Below are positions 63,789 through 64,000 of a stretch of 64,000 bases of DNA, one piece after another. The position numbers and the translations under genes were made by a program. Source of the DNA: Actinotalea sp. Marseille-Q4924 (GTDB lineage Bacteria > Actinomycetota > Actinomycetes > Actinomycetales > Cellulomonadaceae); the NCBI RefSeq assembly GCF_916618755.1, contig NZ_CAKAKB010000003.1:1-64000 (forward strand). The letters run 5' to 3'. Within the stretch, counting starts at the first letter, position 1. Every line of letters starts with the position of its first letter. Below the pieces are notes generated by a model that worked only from the letters and a program-made list of their open reading frames with translations, had not been told where the DNA came from and did not search any database.

Positions 63789-64000
63789 ATGCACCCGTCC
63801 CGACTGGTCGCCGCCGCGGCGGCCTGGGCCGCAGCGGTCCTGTACGTCCTTGTCGGCCTGGGCGTGCTCGACATCGGCCGCGCCGTCGAGCCCGGAGCGG
63901 AGGACCTCCTGGCGTTCGGGCTCGCCGCGGGTGCCGCTCAGCTGCTCGTCGGCGTCGCTGTCCTGGTGGCGCGCGGGCGGGCGCCGCTGCTCGTCGTCGT
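63789..64000 (+). CDS. Membrane protein, N-terminal part (cut by window edge)
   Basis: 70 codons are visible from ATG 63789, with GGAGGAG upstream. Two hydrophobic helices (AWAAAVLYVLVGLGVLDI and AFGLAAGAAQLLVGVAVLVA) are separated by an acidic loop GRAVEPGAEDLL. The frame is open to the last base. Family not recognisable from this piece. Confidence 0.6.
   Translation, partial: MHPSRLVAAAAAWAAAVLYVLVGLGVLDIGRAVEPGAEDLLAFGLAAGAAQLLVGVAVLVARGRAPLLVV

Overview
This is a very high-GC chromosomal segment of an actinobacterium. The gene content (7Fe ferredoxin next to a DapC-type aminotransferase, sigE-rseA-htrA-tatB, DUF3117, a FolP2-like protein, LpdA, accA and maf), the heavy use of GTG starts, and promoters that run straight into the start codon suggest a Micrococcales member, perhaps of the Cellulomonadaceae. 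The genus is an inference. No rRNA, tRNA, CRISPR array, transposase, integrase or prophage gene was seen.

Layout. 1-5.4 kb: a small acetyltransferase-like domain protein, fdxA, dapC, citrate synthase, a membrane-anchored protein of unknown role and dapD. 5.4-12.5 kb: dapE, a LOG-family protein, a FolP2-like protein, a multi-pass membrane protein, a DUF3117 protein and leucyl aminopeptidase. 11.9-16.8 kb: an envelope-stress module (O-methyltransferase divergent from sigE, rseA, htrA, tatB). 16.8-21.9 kb: trpS, a 2H-phosphoesterase-like protein and sdhCDAB. 22-34.3 kb: mannose-1-phosphate guanylyltransferase, an M20 amidohydrolase, a BMP-type nucleoside ABC importer, cdd, deoA, a C39-peptidase-like protein, an acidic protein and adenosine deaminase. 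34.3-38.5 kb: a minus-strand deoC - gntR - aldehyde dehydrogenase - Cys-less aldehyde dehydrogenase homologue operon. 38.6-48.2 kb: a lipoprotein, a LysR-type sensor domain without a DNA-binding domain, DUF5997, two small membrane proteins, then a complete group 3b-type [NiFe] hydrogenase operon with maturation protease, HypC, a DMT transporter and a hypothetical. 48.3-51.5 kb: a large secreted subtilase. 51.5-64 kb: a lipoprotein, a PolA-like protein, phosphosugar mutase, purine nucleoside phosphorylase, LpdA, a metallo-hydrolase, a Nudix hydrolase, an acyl-CoA carboxylase alpha subunit, maf, a DUF885 protein and the start of a membrane protein cut by the window edge.

How it fits together. 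Three pathways dominate: lysine/diaminopimelate synthesis (dapC, dapD, dapE), the TCA cycle (citrate synthase, succinate dehydrogenase) and nucleoside uptake and salvage (importer, Cdd, DeoA, Add, DeoC, the dehydrogenases likely to remove acetaldehyde, purine nucleoside phosphorylase, phosphosugar mutase). Two blocks follow, from memory, the gene order of Mycobacterium tuberculosis (Rv1201c-Rv1224 and Rv3282-Rv3319). The hydrogenase, the LysR-like/DUF5997 pair and the subtilase interrupt the second block and look accessory.

Points of most interest are a palindromic, apparently bidirectional SigE-type promoter between the O-methyltransferase and sigE, a frameshift in htrA, an apparent AUC start codon, a window-wide TANNNT-N5-8-start signature of leaderless transcription, a 19-bp perfect hairpin inside the nucleoside importer operon, and the hydrogenase operon.
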